From NCBI RefSeq assembly GCF_039641995.1, contig NZ_CP087714.1:1550001-1614000 (forward strand): 64,000 nucleotides of DNA. Reading direction: 5' to 3'. The translations under genes were made by a program, and so were the position numbers. Positions 1 through 9,885 of the stretch are shown piece by piece (the first letter of the stretch is position 1; every line of letters starts with the position of its first letter). Origin of the DNA: Geoglobus acetivorans. Lineage in GTDB: Archaea > Halobacteriota > Archaeoglobi > Archaeoglobales > Archaeoglobaceae. The notes under the pieces were generated by a model. It saw nothing but the letters and a program-made list of their open reading frames with translations, was not told where the DNA came from and searched no databases.

Positions 1-37
1 CGGGAACAAACCTTCCTCCAAACTCTCCAAATCTCAT
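1..37 (-). CDS. trpB: Tryptophan synthase beta chain, first 12 codons only
   Basis: Only the start of this gene is inside the window. Reading the minus strand from position 37, the frame gives M-R-F-G-E-F-G-G-R-F-V-P, the conserved N-terminus of TrpB, which makes tryptophan from indole and serine with pyridoxal phosphate. Its ATG shares one base with the trpF stop (TGATG), so it is translationally coupled as the sixth cistron of the trp operon. The rest lies to the left of position 1. The call rests on 12 residues plus operon context. Confidence 0.8.
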   Translation of the reverse strand, partial: MRFGEFGGRFVP

Positions 38-675
38 CAGATCACCTTTTCTGACACTCCTGCCTTGGCGCTTCTCACAAACGCCCTGACAAGGGATTCG
101 TCCTTCATACTGTTCCTCTCAACTCCACCTGAAACGTCAACGCCCAGAGGTTTCACGAACTCAGCAGCAGCTCTAACGTTCTCAGGATTGAGGCCACCGG
201 CAAGGATCACCCTTTCCACTTTTGCCACCTCCCTGCTCACTCTGAGGTCGTGGGTCTCTCCGGTACCCTTCCCTGTGTCGAGGAGAGAAAAATCCGGCCT
301 GTACTGGTCTATCCTCCTGATTATCTTCTCAGAATCCTTCCTGAAATCTGTGGAGCTTTTTGGAACCCTGAACGCCTTGATCAACCTGAATCCGTGTTCT
401 CTGAGTTTCAGGAAATCCTCAACTGGAAAACTCTCCGAGTGTATCTGCAGGTTTTCTGCATTGAGGTCGGTTGCGGTTCTGTATGCATCTTCAAAACTTC
501 CACAGGTGAGAACCGCAAATACCGGGATTGATGCCACCTCAATTATCTCTCTTGCCTTCTCTCGATCGGCAAATCTCTTCGAGCTGCTGTCCATAACGAC
601 TCCCGTAAAATCCGCATACTTTTCGACAAACTCGAGCTCCTCAGCTGTCTTTATCCCGCATATCTTCACGATCAT
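37..675 (-). CDS. trpF: Phosphoribosylanthranilate isomerase
   Basis: TrpF rearranges phosphoribosylanthranilate to CdRP, the third step of tryptophan synthesis. The protein (212 aa from the ATG at 675) is a TIM barrel of normal length. It opens with KICGI, whose Cys6 is the general base in this family, and carries the general acid Asp133 in LLDTGKGTG. Phosphate-binding glycines are in ILAGGLNPENV and VDVSGGVE near the C-terminus. The frame also opens with a GTG at 681, but the ATG at 675 overlaps the trpG stop as ATGA, the junction type used throughout this operon, so I prefer it. Confidence 0.95.
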   Translation of the reverse strand: MIVKICGIKTAEELEFVEKYADFTGVVMDSSSKRFADREKAREIIEVASIPVFAVLTCGSFEDAYRTATDLNAENLQIHSESFPVEDFLKLREHGFRLIKAFRVPKSSTDFRKDSEKIIRRIDQYRPDFSLLDTGKGTGETHDLRVSREVAKVERVILAGGLNPENVRAAAEFVKPLGVDVSGGVERNSMKDESLVRAFVRSAKAGVSEKVI

Positions 676-1232
676 CTGCACGCCTCCACGAAGTTCTTTA
701 TCATCCTGAACCCCTCCGTCCTCGGGGTGAGCACACTCTCGGGGTGGAACTGCACACCTTCCAGCATCCCGTCCCTGCTCCTGATGCCCATAACCACCCC
801 CTCGGAAATGGCGGTAACCCTGAACCCGTCCGGCACCCTGGTTACCGCGAGGGAGTGATACCTCCCGGCTCTCAGCGGGCTTGGAACCCCGCGAAAGACA
901 CCTTTGCCATCATGCTCAATCAGGCTCGCCTTCCCGTGAACGGGGCTAACCCTCTCAACCCTGCCTCCAAACACCTGAGCGATGAGCTGGTGTCCGAGAC
1001 ACACCCCGAGGACGGGAACGTCAGCCTTCAGGATTATTTCCGGGCTGTTGCCAACGTCCCTCCTGCTTTCAGGATGTCCGGGGCCAGGGGATATGATTAT
1101 GCCATCTGGACTGAGTCTTCTCACCTCTCCTGCTGAAACCGTGTTTTCCACAACCCTCACCCTGTCAAACAGAGAAACGTATTCTACGAGGTTCCACACG
1201 AAAGAATCGCGGTTGTCAACGATGAGAATCAT
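672..1232 (-). CDS. trpG: Anthranilate synthase component II, glutamine amidotransferase
   Basis: This 186-aa subunit hydrolyses glutamine and passes ammonia to TrpE. It is a class I amidotransferase with the catalytic triad visible: Cys78 in GVCLGHQ, and His163 and Glu165 in QFHPES. The oxyanion-hole motif SPGPGHP (residues 48-54) and the PVHGK segment (97-101) are typical of TrpG. Length is normal for a stand-alone subunit, so there is no TrpE-TrpG or TrpG-TrpD fusion. It overlaps trpE by 4 nt (1229-1232) and trpF by 4 nt. Confidence 0.95.
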   Translation of the reverse strand: MILIVDNRDSFVWNLVEYVSLFDRVRVVENTVSAGEVRRLSPDGIIISPGPGHPESRRDVGNSPEIILKADVPVLGVCLGHQLIAQVFGGRVERVSPVHGKASLIEHDGKGVFRGVPSPLRAGRYHSLAVTRVPDGFRVTAISEGVVMGIRSRDGMLEGVQFHPESVLTPRTEGFRMIKNFVEACR

Positions 1233-2524
1233 CTTTCCACCCTCAAAGCTCTTAAAACCGCGTCCATTTTTCTTTCAGTCTCGAAGAACTCCTTTTCAGG
1301 AACGGAATCTGCCACTATTCCTGCACCAGCCCTGACCCTGACCTTTTTTCCAAATTCCGCCATCCTGATCGCTATTGCAAAGTCTGCCTCCTTTGAGAAG
1401 TAGCCCACCGCCCCGCCGTAAACTCCTCTCTTGGATCGCTCGATCTCGTTTATGATCTCGATCGCCCTGAGCTTCGGCGCTCCCGTGAGCGTTCCGGCCG
1501 GAAAGCATGCAGAGATTGCATCGAACACGTCGCAGCCCTCCTTCAGTCTCCCCCTAACCTCGCTCTCGATGTGCATCACGTGGCTGTACTTCAGCACCTC
1601 CATGAACCTGACGACCTCCACACTTCCCGCCCTGCACACCTTCCTGACGTCGTTTCTTGCCAGATCCACAAGCATCACATGCTCGGCACTCTCCTTCTCG
1701 TCCTCCAGAAGCCTCATCACAATTTTTGCATCCTCTTTCTCGTCTCTACCTCTCCTTGCGGTTCCCGCTATCGGGTTGACTTTCAGGTAGCCATTTTCCA
1801 CGCTCGCGAGTGTTTCCGGAGAAGAGCCTGCAAGCGCAACGTCAAATTCCAGGCAGAACATGTAGGGGCTGGGGTTCACCTCCCTCATGTTCAGGTAGGC
1901 CTGAAAGGGAGACAGGTCAGTGTCCACAAGATACTCCCTCGAAATGACAACCTGAAAGACGTCTCCAGCAAAGACATGCTCCTTCGCCCTCAGAACGTCC
2001 TCGACAAACTCCTCCATCCCCGAATCCTGTCCGGTAATTTCGGACTTCTCATCTCCAAGTTCGGGCACGACTCTCTTTGCCCTTCTCACGACACCCTCCG
2101 CCCACCTGGCCTTCTCGTCGCTGTCGGTGAAGAAGTACAGCCTGTTTTCGAGGTGATCGAAGGCAAAAAACGAGCCGTAGTGCCCGAAAACAGAGCTTTT
2201 CTCCACCTTTTCACCAATATGCTGAAGGACGCTGTCGTATGAGATGTAACCAACGAACCCTCCGGAAAAGCGCTCTCCTGACACGCTAAGGCTGAAGCTC
2301 TTGAGGGCCCTGAAGGGGTCTCTCTCCCTTGAAACAAGCTTTCCGTCCACCATCGTTCCCCTCTCGCCTACCTCAACCACAAAATCTGGATTTGCAGAGA
2401 CGTAGGAATATCGGGCCCTTCTGCTGTGCCTGTCTGCGGATTCGAGGATGAACGGGTAGTTTTCCTCTCTCAAAACGCTGTAAAGCTTAACTGGCTCTAC
2501 GGGCTCGAGGTGCTTGACACGCAT
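1229..2524 (-). CDS. trpE: Anthranilate synthase component I
   Basis: TrpE converts chorismate to anthranilate using ammonia from TrpG. The 431-aa protein has the chorismate-binding core in its C-terminal half: HVMHIESEV, PAGTLTGAPK and GGAVGYFS are all recognisable. Near the N-terminus FILESADRHSRRARYS (about residues 25-40) matches the LLES region that binds feedback-inhibiting tryptophan, so the enzyme is probably allosterically regulated. The length is typical of compact archaeal TrpE. The start ATG lies 28 nt inside the end of trpD. PabB is an alternative for this family, but the trp operon position makes TrpE secure. Confidence 0.95.
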   Translation of the reverse strand: MRVKHLEPVEPVKLYSVLREENYPFILESADRHSRRARYSYVSANPDFVVEVGERGTMVDGKLVSRERDPFRALKSFSLSVSGERFSGGFVGYISYDSVLQHIGEKVEKSSVFGHYGSFFAFDHLENRLYFFTDSDEKARWAEGVVRRAKRVVPELGDEKSEITGQDSGMEEFVEDVLRAKEHVFAGDVFQVVISREYLVDTDLSPFQAYLNMREVNPSPYMFCLEFDVALAGSSPETLASVENGYLKVNPIAGTARRGRDEKEDAKIVMRLLEDEKESAEHVMLVDLARNDVRKVCRAGSVEVVRFMEVLKYSHVMHIESEVRGRLKEGCDVFDAISACFPAGTLTGAPKLRAIEIINEIERSKRGVYGGAVGYFSKEADFAIAIRMAEFGKKVRVRAGAGIVADSVPEKEFFETERKMDAVLRALRVER

Positions 2525-3477
2525 GCAATTTCCTCCAGTTTTTTCATAGCATTGCCATCGAGAACGCTCTCTGCGACCTCCCTTGCCTCAACGAAGTCGT
2601 CAAAGCCGCACAGGTAGAGTGCGAGAGATGCATTCAGCAGAATGAACCTCCTGTCCTCCTCCAGACCCTTACCCGAGAAGACTGCCCTGACTCTCTCCAC
2701 GCTCTCATCGGCAGAAAGGCACGGGACGAGTCTGCACCTCTTAATGCCAAAGTACTCGGGGGTTATCGTGTAGCTCTCCATTCTGTCACCTTCAACCTCC
2801 CACACGAGAGTTTTGCCTGACGGGTTGACCTCGTCGATCGGATAGCCGTGCACGACTGCTGCCCTCTCAGTGCCAAGCATGAGAAGGGCGCTGGCGATCT
2901 TCTCCGCCAAGCTCTCATCACTCACGCCCAGCAGAATCCTCTCCGGTCTCGCAGGATTCGCAAGAGGGCCGAGAATGTTGAACACCGTCCTTATTCCCAG
3001 ATTCTTTCGGACAGGCATTATCCTCGACAGGGCGGGGTGGTAGAGTGGTGCGAAGAGGAACGTGAAGTTCGTCTCCTCGAGCATCAGCCTCGCCTCACCC
3101 GGATCGAGCGCAATTTTGACTCCGACTTTTTCGAGAAAGTCTGCTGAACCGCTTTTCGAGGTCACGGATCTGTTTCCATGCTTCGCCACCCTTGTGAACA
3201 GTGAGAGGATGATGGCCGTTGCGGTGCTCACGTTTATCGTGGACATTCCATCACCACCCGTGCCTACAACGTCCGTCACCTCACCGAGGTTCAGCTGGAC
3301 TGCGTGGTCAACCATCGCCTTTGCGAACCCTGCCAGCTCTTCCGCCTCATACCCCCTCACCTCGAGAGCTGAGAGAAAACCGGCAATTCTGTATGGATTT
3401 TCTTCAAAAAGGGATGAGAACACATCGTATGCCTCATCGAACGACATTCTCCTGGATGAAAGTACATGCTCAAGCAT
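2497..3477 (-). CDS. trpD: Anthranilate phosphoribosyltransferase
   Basis: TrpD transfers phosphoribose from PRPP to anthranilate. The protein (326 aa from the ATG at 3477) has the PRPP/Mg signature GTGGDG at about residues 72-77, NVST at 82-85 and KHGNRS at 99-104, all diagnostic of the family. An upstream in-frame codon at 3495 would add six residues, but that stretch (MWGVVA) lies within the end of trpC and lacks family similarity, so I start at 3477. It overlaps trpC by 8 nt and trpE by 28 nt, so the three genes must be translated from one message. Confidence 0.94.
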   Translation of the reverse strand: MLEHVLSSRRMSFDEAYDVFSSLFEENPYRIAGFLSALEVRGYEAEELAGFAKAMVDHAVQLNLGEVTDVVGTGGDGMSTINVSTATAIILSLFTRVAKHGNRSVTSKSGSADFLEKVGVKIALDPGEARLMLEETNFTFLFAPLYHPALSRIMPVRKNLGIRTVFNILGPLANPARPERILLGVSDESLAEKIASALLMLGTERAAVVHGYPIDEVNPSGKTLVWEVEGDRMESYTITPEYFGIKRCRLVPCLSADESVERVRAVFSGKGLEEDRRFILLNASLALYLCGFDDFVEAREVAESVLDGNAMKKLEEIACVSSTSSP

Positions 3478-4168
3478 GGCCACCACCCCCCACAAACTCT
3501 CTGACCCTCCTTTCCATATCGTCAGCCAGCATGAATGCCGTACCTACAAGAACCGCATCCGCATGCCTCAGAGCGCGAGTCAGGTGGTCTAGAGTGGATA
3601 TCCCGCTCTCGCTGACCTTTAAAGCAGGTGTTTTCAGCAGGGGGGCAATTCTCTCGGTAACCTCCACGCCCCCGTCGTCAAGCTCGAGCCTCGAGATGTC
3701 CCTGTTGTTTATCCCAATCAGCCTGGCACTGGTTTCGAGGGCAATGTCTGCATCATACGGAGAGTGCACTTCAACGAGAGCCTCAACACCGTGGTCGTGG
3801 CATGAATCAACGAGTTCTGCAGTCCTGTCACCGAGAATTCTGGCTATCAGCAACAGTGCGGAACCTTCAGTCTCAGCCGTCCTCTCCACTTCGTCAACGC
3901 TTGTTACGAAGTCTTTCCTCAGAACAGGCAGATCTGTATTTCTGCAGATTTCCCTGAATGTCTCAAAGCTTCCCCTGAAGTGCTTTTTTTCGGTGATGTA
4001 CGATATCCCCGCGACATCGCATTTCTCGTACGTTCTCAGGATGTCGAGAACACTCCTGCCCCTGAGCAAATCCCCGTGCTTTGGAGAATGCACTTTAATC
4101 TCGGCTATCACCGCATTAAATTGCTCCTGTTTTCTGAGCTTAATCATTTTATACAGGCTTTTTCTCAT
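3470..4168 (-). CDS. trpC: Indole-3-glycerol phosphate synthase
   Basis: TrpC closes the indole ring from CdRP. This 232-aa TIM barrel shows IAEIKVHSPKHGD near the N-terminus (catalytic Lys25 region), the ITEKKHFRGS loop, PVLRKDF with a second catalytic lysine, and the C-terminal phosphate-binding KVSESGIST. It is the first gene of the trp operon. A TTTATAAA box is centred about 27 nt upstream of the ATG, so the transcript is probably leaderless and no attenuator-type leader can be present. Confidence 0.94.
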   Translation of the reverse strand: MRKSLYKMIKLRKQEQFNAVIAEIKVHSPKHGDLLRGRSVLDILRTYEKCDVAGISYITEKKHFRGSFETFREICRNTDLPVLRKDFVTSVDEVERTAETEGSALLLIARILGDRTAELVDSCHDHGVEALVEVHSPYDADIALETSARLIGINNRDISRLELDDGGVEVTERIAPLLKTPALKVSESGISTLDHLTRALRHADAVLVGTAFMLADDMERRVREFVGGGGHA

Positions 4169-4191
4169 TATCTGGGAACATACCTGGACTA

Positions 4192-4199
4192 TTTATAAA
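4192..4199 (-). promoter_or_regulatory. TATA box of the trp operon
   Basis: TTTATAAA on the minus strand is centred about 27 nt before the trpC ATG. That spacing puts transcription start at or next to the start codon. A second, separate box serves the divergent macro-domain gene. Confidence 0.6.
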
Positions 4200-4238
4200 G
4201 CTTTCCAGAATAACGGAAACGTAATGTGCTGGAAATGA

Positions 4239-4246
4239 TTTATAGA
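4239..4246 (+). promoter_or_regulatory. TATA-like box of the macro-domain gene
   Basis: TTTATAGA is centred about 25 nt upstream of the ATG at 4267, implying a leaderless mRNA. It lies in the same 98-bp divergent spacer as the trp promoter. Confidence 0.5.
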
Positions 4247-4266
4247 ATAACTGCAGTATTTAGAGC

Positions 4267-4851
4267 ATGGAGCCCGAAATCGTCCTGAACCTCAACGGTA
4301 TGGATGTAATGCTCGTTCAGGGAGACATAACAGCATATCCTGCCGAGGCCATTGTGAATGCAGCAAACAAGTATCTGGAGCATGGTGGTGGGGTTGCTTA
4401 TGCCATTGCGAAGGCGTGTGCAGGAAACGCTGCTGAGTACACTGAGATTAGCAAAAAGGCGATGAGGGAGCAGACTGGCAGAGACTACATAGACCACGGC
4501 GAGGTTGTGGTAACTCCGGCAATGAGGCTTGAGGAGAGGGGGATAAAATACGTCATTCACACTGTTGGACCAATATGCAGCGGGAGGTGGGACGAGAGTC
4601 TGAAGAAAAAACTATACCTGGCGTTTGAAGGACCGTTGAGAAAGGCTGAGGAAATGGGGCTCTCGAGCATCGCCTTCCCTGCGGTGAGTGCAGGTATTTA
4701 CGGCTGCCCCCTGAACAGGGTTGTTGAAACATTCCTTGAGACTGCAAAGGCTTTTTCAGCTGAAGCCACAAACCTCAGAGAGATAGCTCTGGTTATCTAT
4801 GACGAAGAGTCTGCAAGAGTTGCTGCGGAGATTTTCAGGGCTTTTTTCTGA
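4267..4851 (+). CDS. Macro-domain (ADP-ribose-binding) protein
   Basis: The 194-aa protein is a stand-alone macro domain. Visible family motifs are VQGDITAYPAEAIVNAAN (residues about 17-34), the glycine-rich HGGGVAYAIA that contacts the diphosphate, and FPAVSAGIYGCPLN, the second ribose/phosphate loop. Macro domains bind ADP-ribose and often remove it from proteins or from O-acetyl-ADP-ribose; the Archaeoglobus fulgidus homologue is a structural prototype. The substrate here is unknown. It is a single-gene unit, divergent from trp, and its 3' end overlaps larB by 17 nt tail-to-tail. Confidence 0.92.
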   Translation: MEPEIVLNLNGMDVMLVQGDITAYPAEAIVNAANKYLEHGGGVAYAIAKACAGNAAEYTEISKKAMREQTGRDYIDHGEVVVTPAMRLEERGIKYVIHTVGPICSGRWDESLKKKLYLAFEGPLRKAEEMGLSSIAFPAVSAGIYGCPLNRVVETFLETAKAFSAEATNLREIALVIYDEESARVAAEIFRAFF

Positions 4852-5566
4852 TTCTTCTTGAAATGAGATAGGCAAAAACTGCCGCTCCAAATCCGTTGTC
4901 AATGTTTACAACAGTAACACCTGAGGAACAGCTCTGCAGCATGGAGAATAGTGTTGTAATCCCTCCCAGATTTGTACCGTAGCCGACAGACGTCGGTACG
5001 GCTATGACCGGCAAATCAACCACTCCGGCAATCACCGACGGTAGAGCCCCCTCCATTCCGGCAACAACGATGATCGAATCGACATCCTCTTCAGACAGAA
5101 TTTCGAGAGGCTCGATCAGCCTGTGTATTCCTGCAACGCCAACATCGTAGAACTTCAGCACCTGAAGGCCGAGGAATTCCGCAGTTTCTTTTGCTTCCTC
5201 AGCAACACATGCATCCGAACTTCCGGCAGAAAAAATGGCCACTTTTCCTGTATTTTCGTGAAGCTTCAGATACCTTGCGGTTCTTGCTTTCCTGTTGATA
5301 TTCAGGCTGAGCTTATCCAGTTCAACCATCTGCTCTTCATTCAACCTGGTGAAGAGAATTGGTCTATTCTCTTCGATGGCGTTTTTCGCGATTTCAACGA
5401 CCTCCTCCTTTGTCTTGAACTCTGCGAGAACGGCCTCCGGCTTACCTGCTCTCAGGTGCCTCAGATGGTCGATGTTTATGTTCTCGGATAATTTCGAAAG
5501 AAATATTCTGGATATTTTTTTCCCGTCCAGCTTTTTCAGGAGTTCCTGAAACTCCTCCTCTTTCAT
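4835..5566 (-). CDS. larB: LarB, pyridinium-3,5-biscarboxylate mononucleotide synthase
   Basis: LarB carboxylates and hydrolyses nicotinate adenine dinucleotide in the first step toward the nickel-pincer nucleotide cofactor. The 243-aa protein has the N-terminal domain typical of LarB ([16 protein letters not shown] at about 31-46) and a C-terminal PurE-like domain with [27 protein letters not shown] and VPTSVGYG. It was formerly annotated as a PurE-related NCAIR mutase, but the N-terminal extension marks LarB. It is the last gene of the pycA-carB operon, with its ATG overlapping the carB stop by 4 nt. larC and larE are not in this window. Confidence 0.88.
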   Translation of the reverse strand: MKEEEFQELLKKLDGKKISRIFLSKLSENINIDHLRHLRAGKPEAVLAEFKTKEEVVEIAKNAIEENRPILFTRLNEEQMVELDKLSLNINRKARTARYLKLHENTGKVAIFSAGSSDACVAEEAKETAEFLGLQVLKFYDVGVAGIHRLIEPLEILSEEDVDSIIVVAGMEGALPSVIAGVVDLPVIAVPTSVGYGTNLGGITTLFSMLQSCSSGVTVVNIDNGFGAAVFAYLISRRIRKKP

Positions 5567-8500
5567 TCAAACTCACCGTGGTATTCCTGAATGCTCTTTA
5601 TGGTCATTTGCGCTCTTCTCATTGCCTCCATGCCCTTTACGGCAGCAATAGCTCCGCTTACTGTTGTTATGTACGGCACGCCGTGATCGACTGCAGTTCT
5701 TCTTATCATGAATCCCTCCGTTTTGCCCCTCTTTCCGCTTGGGGTGTTTATGATGAAGTCGATTTCCCTGTTGATTATCTTGTCAATGATGTTTGGCCTT
5801 CCCTGGCTTACCTTGAGAACTATCTCTGCCTGAATTCCATTCTTTCTCAGAAACTCTGCAGTACCATCCGTGGCGAGTATCCTGAATCCCATTTCGTATA
5901 ATTTTTTGATCGCCTGAATGATTTTCGGCCTGTCCTCCTTTCTGAGGCTTACGAAGACCGTGCCTTCAAGCGGCAGCCTCATTCCTGCGGCAAGCTGGGC
6001 CTTGTAGTATGCAACGCCGAAGTCATAATCCACACCCATGACCTCTCCGGTGCTTTTCATTTCAGGTCCGAGGACGGGATCAACGCCCGGAAGTTTGATG
6101 AACGGGAAGACCACCTCTTTAACCGCCACATGCTTTGGAAATATTCTCTCCTTCAGATTGAAGTCTCTGAGCTTTTTCCCGAGCATGAGTTTTGCCGCTA
6201 TTTTGGCGAGCGGGATTCCGGTAACCTTGCTCACAAATGGAACAGTTCTGCTCGCTCTCGGGTTTGCTTCGAGGATGTAGACCTTCTCATCCTTGACAGC
6301 ATACTGAATGTTCAGCAGTCCAACAACTCCCAGTTCGAGGGCGAGGTTTCTCGTGTATTCTATCACCGTGTCGATTATGTGTTTCGGAACACTCTGAGGT
6401 GGCAGCACACAGGCAGAATCTCCGCTGTGGACTCCAGCCTCCTCAATATGCTCCATCACTCCTCCAATGAAAACGTCCTCGCCATCGCAGAGGGCATCAA
6501 CCTCTATCTCGATCGCATCTTCTAAGAACTTGTCGATGAGGATTGGTTTCTCGGGGCTGACCTCAATGGCCTCTTCAATGTATCTTTCGAGTGTTTCTTC
6601 ATCGTAGATTATTTCCATCGCCCTTCCTCCAAGCACGTAGCTGGGCCTCACAAGCACAGGATATCCGATCTGTCCAGCTATACTCTTTGCCTCCTCGATG
6701 CTGTACGCTATACCGTTTTCTGGCTGGGGTATTCCGAGCCTTGTGCATATCTCTGCGAACTTTTCTCTGTCTTCTGCAAGGTCTATGGAGTCCACCGACG
6801 TGCCAAGAATCCTTGCACCGCTCTCTTCAAGCTGCCTCGCTATGTTGAGCGGTGTCTGGCCACCAAACTGGACGAACACACCTTCTGGCCTTTCGTTCTC
6901 GTATATGTCCATAACATCTTCATGTGTTATGGGTTCAAAGTAAAGCCTGTCAGAGGTGTCGTAGTCTGTTGAGACGGTTTCCGGATTGTTGTTGACCATG
7001 ATTGTCTCAAAACCCTCCTCCTTTGCACTCAACACCGCGTGAACACAGCAGTAGTCGAATTCAATACCCTGACCAATCCTGTTTGGACCACTGCCCAGAA
7101 TCATGACCTTCTTTCTCTCCGTTGGAGGAGCATCGTTTTCGGACTCGTAGGTGGAGTAGTAATACGGAGTCTTTGCCTCGAATTCTGCAGCACAGGTGTC
7201 CACCATTTTAAATGTGGAAACCAGGCCTTTTTTCTTCCTGGCTTTTCTGACTTCCTTTTCAGTTGTGTTGAAAATGCGTGCAAGCTGAACATCACTGAAA
7301 CCGTACTGTTTGGCCTTCTTAAGAACCTCAGGGGAAAGCTCGTCTATGGAATACCTTTTTGCAAGCTCTTTCAGCTCTTTTTCGACTTCAATTATGTTTT
7401 CGATTTTCTTGATAAACCAGGGATCTATTCTGGTAATCTCTGCAATTTCTTCAACGGAAAAACCGTTTTCGAGAGCGTATTTTATGTAAAATACTCTCTG
7501 GTGGTTGGGAGTGATGAGTTTTTGAATTATTTTATCTCTTGATGGCTTTTTGTCCTTACCATCGGCTCCGAGGCCGAATCTTCCTATTTCGAGGCTTCTG
7601 ATGGCTTTCTGAAGAGCCTCCTCAAATGTCCTTCCTATTGCCATAACCTCGCCAACACTTTTCATCTGGGTCCCGAGGGTTTTGTCTGCTGTAGGGAATT
7701 TGTCAAACGCAAATCTGGGGATTTTCACAACAACATAATCTATCGTAGGCTCGAAGCTTGCAGGAGTCTCTTTCGTTATGTCGTTGGGGATCTCGTCAAG
7801 CGTGTATCCTATCGCAAGTTTTGCAGCAATCTTTGCTATCGGGAACCCAGTTGCCTTCGAAGCGAGGGCGGAGCTTCTGCTAACTCTTGGATTCATTTCT
7901 ATTGCCAGAATTCTTCCGTTTTCCGGATGTACTGCGAACTGTATGTTGCTTCCTCCTGTTTCGACTCCTATTTCCCTGATTATCTTTATTGCGTAATCTC
8001 TCAGGGCCTGGTATTCCTGATCTGTCAGGGTCTGGGCAGGAGCGACCGTTATGCTGTCTCCGGTGTGTATTCCCATGGGGTCGAAATTCTCGATGGAGCA
8101 GATGATGACCACATTATCTGCCCGATCTCTCATCACCTCAAGCTCGAACTCCTTCCAGCCGATCACGCTCTCCTCTATCAGCACCTGGTTTATCATCGAG
8201 AGCTCTATTCCTCTTTCTGCTATCTCTCTAAGCTCATCTCTGTTGTAGGCGATTCCTCCACCCGTTCCTCCGAGGGTGAATGCGGGTCTGACGACAACCG
8301 GATACCCAAGTTCATCTGCAATTTCAAGAGCTTCATCCACACTTTCCGCAATTTTGCTTCTCGGGACGTCGAGCCCTATATTTTCCATAGCCTTTCTGAA
8401 GAGGTCCCTGTCTTCTGCCTTTTTTATTGCGTCGATATTTGCACCTATCAGCTGGACACCATACCGGCCGAGAATCCCCTCCTCGTAAAGCTGAACAGCA

Positions 8501-8793
8501 AGATTCAGGCCTGTTTGACCGCCAAGTGTTGGTAATAATGCGTCGGGTCTCTCTCTTTCAATTATCTTTTCAAGCACATCTGGTGTGAGCGGCTCAATGT
8601 AGGTTCTGTCCGCCATCTCGGGATCCGTCATTATCGTTGCAGGATTTGAATTGACAAGCACAACCTCGTAGCCCTCTTCTCTGAGGGCCTTGCATGCCTG
8701 ACTCCCCGAGTAATCAAATTCTGCAGCCTGACCGATCACTATCGGCCCGCTACCAATGACCAGAATTTTCTTGATATCTTCCCTTTTCGGCAT
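5563..8793 (-). CDS. carB: Carbamoyl-phosphate synthase large subunit
   Basis: CarB makes carbamoyl phosphate from bicarbonate, ammonia and two ATP for pyrimidine and arginine synthesis. The 1076-aa chain has the expected duplicated architecture: ATP-grasp half one ([17 protein letters not shown] near residue 14), the oligomerisation domain in the middle, and ATP-grasp half two ([17 protein letters not shown]). It ends in an MGS-like allosteric domain with [13 protein letters not shown] and INTPSGKRG. Length matches the single-polypeptide form; some archaea split this gene, but it is intact here. It sits 9 nt after carA and overlaps larB. Confidence 0.97.
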   Translation of the reverse strand: MPKREDIKKILVIGSGPIVIGQAAEFDYSGSQACKALREEGYEVVLVNSNPATIMTDPEMADRTYIEPLTPDVLEKIIERERPDALLPTLGGQTGLNLAVQLYEEGILGRYGVQLIGANIDAIKKAEDRDLFRKAMENIGLDVPRSKIAESVDEALEIADELGYPVVVRPAFTLGGTGGGIAYNRDELREIAERGIELSMINQVLIEESVIGWKEFELEVMRDRADNVVIICSIENFDPMGIHTGDSITVAPAQTLTDQEYQALRDYAIKIIREIGVETGGSNIQFAVHPENGRILAIEMNPRVSRSSALASKATGFPIAKIAAKLAIGYTLDEIPNDITKETPASFEPTIDYVVVKIPRFAFDKFPTADKTLGTQMKSVGEVMAIGRTFEEALQKAIRSLEIGRFGLGADGKDKKPSRDKIIQKLITPNHQRVFYIKYALENGFSVEEIAEITRIDPWFIKKIENIIEVEKELKELAKRYSIDELSPEVLKKAKQYGFSDVQLARIFNTTEKEVRKARKKKGLVSTFKMVDTCAAEFEAKTPYYYSTYESENDAPPTERKKVMILGSGPNRIGQGIEFDYCCVHAVLSAKEEGFETIMVNNNPETVSTDYDTSDRLYFEPITHEDVMDIYENERPEGVFVQFGGQTPLNIARQLEESGARILGTSVDSIDLAEDREKFAEICTRLGIPQPENGIAYSIEEAKSIAGQIGYPVLVRPSYVLGGRAMEIIYDEETLERYIEEAIEVSPEKPILIDKFLEDAIEIEVDALCDGEDVFIGGVMEHIEEAGVHSGDSACVLPPQSVPKHIIDTVIEYTRNLALELGVVGLLNIQYAVKDEKVYILEANPRASRTVPFVSKVTGIPLAKIAAKLMLGKKLRDFNLKERIFPKHVAVKEVVFPFIKLPGVDPVLGPEMKSTGEVMGVDYDFGVAYYKAQLAAGMRLPLEGTVFVSLRKEDRPKIIQAIKKLYEMGFRILATDGTAEFLRKNGIQAEIVLKVSQGRPNIIDKIINREIDFIINTPSGKRGKTEGFMIRRTAVDHGVPYITTVSGAIAAVKGMEAMRRAQMTIKSIQEYHGEFE

Positions 8794-8802
8794 CGCATCA
8801 CC

Positions 8803-9885
8803 CTAATAGCTCCTGAGCATTTTCACAAACTCGTCGAAGAAGAAGTACGTATCGTGGGGACCGGGTCCTGCCTCCGGATGGTACTGGACGCTTATAAGCG
8901 GTATCTCCTTATGCCTCATCCCCTCAACCGTCATGTCATTCAGGTTGATCTGGGTGACCTCGAATCCATCAGGCAGGGTCTTTTCGTCAACGGCAAATCC
9001 ATGGTTCTGGCTCGATATGAACACTCTGCCCGTTTCAAAATCCTTTACAGGCTGGTTTGCGCCATGGTGTCCAAATTTGAGCTTGAATGTTTTGGCGTTG
9101 AAAGCCCTCGCAATGAGCTGGTGTCCCAGGCAGATGCCCGCAAGCGGGAGCTTACCTGCCAGCTTCTTTATGGTTTCAACACTTTCCGAGACTCTGGCAG
9201 GGTCCCCGGGCCCGTTGGAGATGAATATTCCGTCAAAATCGTGTTCAAGTATTTTCTCAGCCGGATAGCTGTACGGGAACAGGGTAACGCTCACACTCCT
9301 GAGCAGAAGCTGTCTTACAATGCTGTTCTTTATTCCGTGATCTATTAAAGCGACTTCAAACTTCTGATTTTCTGCTTCAATTCTTTTTGGCTCTGTTACG
9401 CAGACCTTATCCACAAGGTCAAGCTCGGTTATTGAGGGCTGGTTTTTCGCCCTTTCAACCAGCTTCTCTCTGTCGATGCTGTCTCCAACGGCTATAACTG
9501 CTTTCATTGCTCCGTAAATTCTCGTCTTCTTGGTCAGCATTCTTGTATCAACACTTTCTATTCCGGGGACGTCGTACTCTTTCAGCAGGTCATCAACACT
9601 CATTTCGCTTCTCCAGTTGCTCGGATGCCTGCAAAGCTCCTTGACAACAAAACCTTCCACCTTGACCCCGTCGCTTTCAAAATCCTCTCTGCAAACCCCG
9701 TAATTGCCTATGAGCGGATAGGTCATCATGAGGATCTGACCCTTGTAGCTCGGGTCTGTCAGGGCCTCAACATAACCTGTCATGGCTGTATTGAACACAA
9801 GCTCTCCTTCGGCATCCTTTTCAGCACCGAAAGCCTTACCTTCAACCACAGTCCCATCTTCAAGGGCGAGATAAGCCTTAACCAT
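8803..9885 (-). CDS. carA: Carbamoyl-phosphate synthase small subunit
   Basis: CarA is the glutaminase that supplies ammonia to CarB. The 360-aa protein has the N-terminal CPSase domain (VFNTAMTGYVEALTDPSY, about 30-47) and a C-terminal class I amidotransferase. The triad is intact: Cys252 in AGICLGHQ, then His336 and Glu338 in VQYHPEAGPGPHD. Its ATG overlaps the purC stop by 8 nt, so purine and pyrimidine enzymes are translationally coupled. Confidence 0.97.
   Translation of the reverse strand: MVKAYLALEDGTVVEGKAFGAEKDAEGELVFNTAMTGYVEALTDPSYKGQILMMTYPLIGNYGVCREDFESDGVKVEGFVVKELCRHPSNWRSEMSVDDLLKEYDVPGIESVDTRMLTKKTRIYGAMKAVIAVGDSIDREKLVERAKNQPSITELDLVDKVCVTEPKRIEAENQKFEVALIDHGIKNSIVRQLLLRSVSVTLFPYSYPAEKILEHDFDGIFISNGPGDPARVSESVETIKKLAGKLPLAGICLGHQLIARAFNAKTFKLKFGHHGANQPVKDFETGRVFISSQNHGFAVDEKTLPDGFEVTQINLNDMTVEGMRHKEIPLISVQYHPEAGPGPHDTYFFFDEFVKMLRSY

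Noticed and set aside
4835-5566. Second purE (NCAIR mutase)
   Set aside because: The N-terminal LarB extension and motif differences set it apart from the true PurE at 10930-11403.
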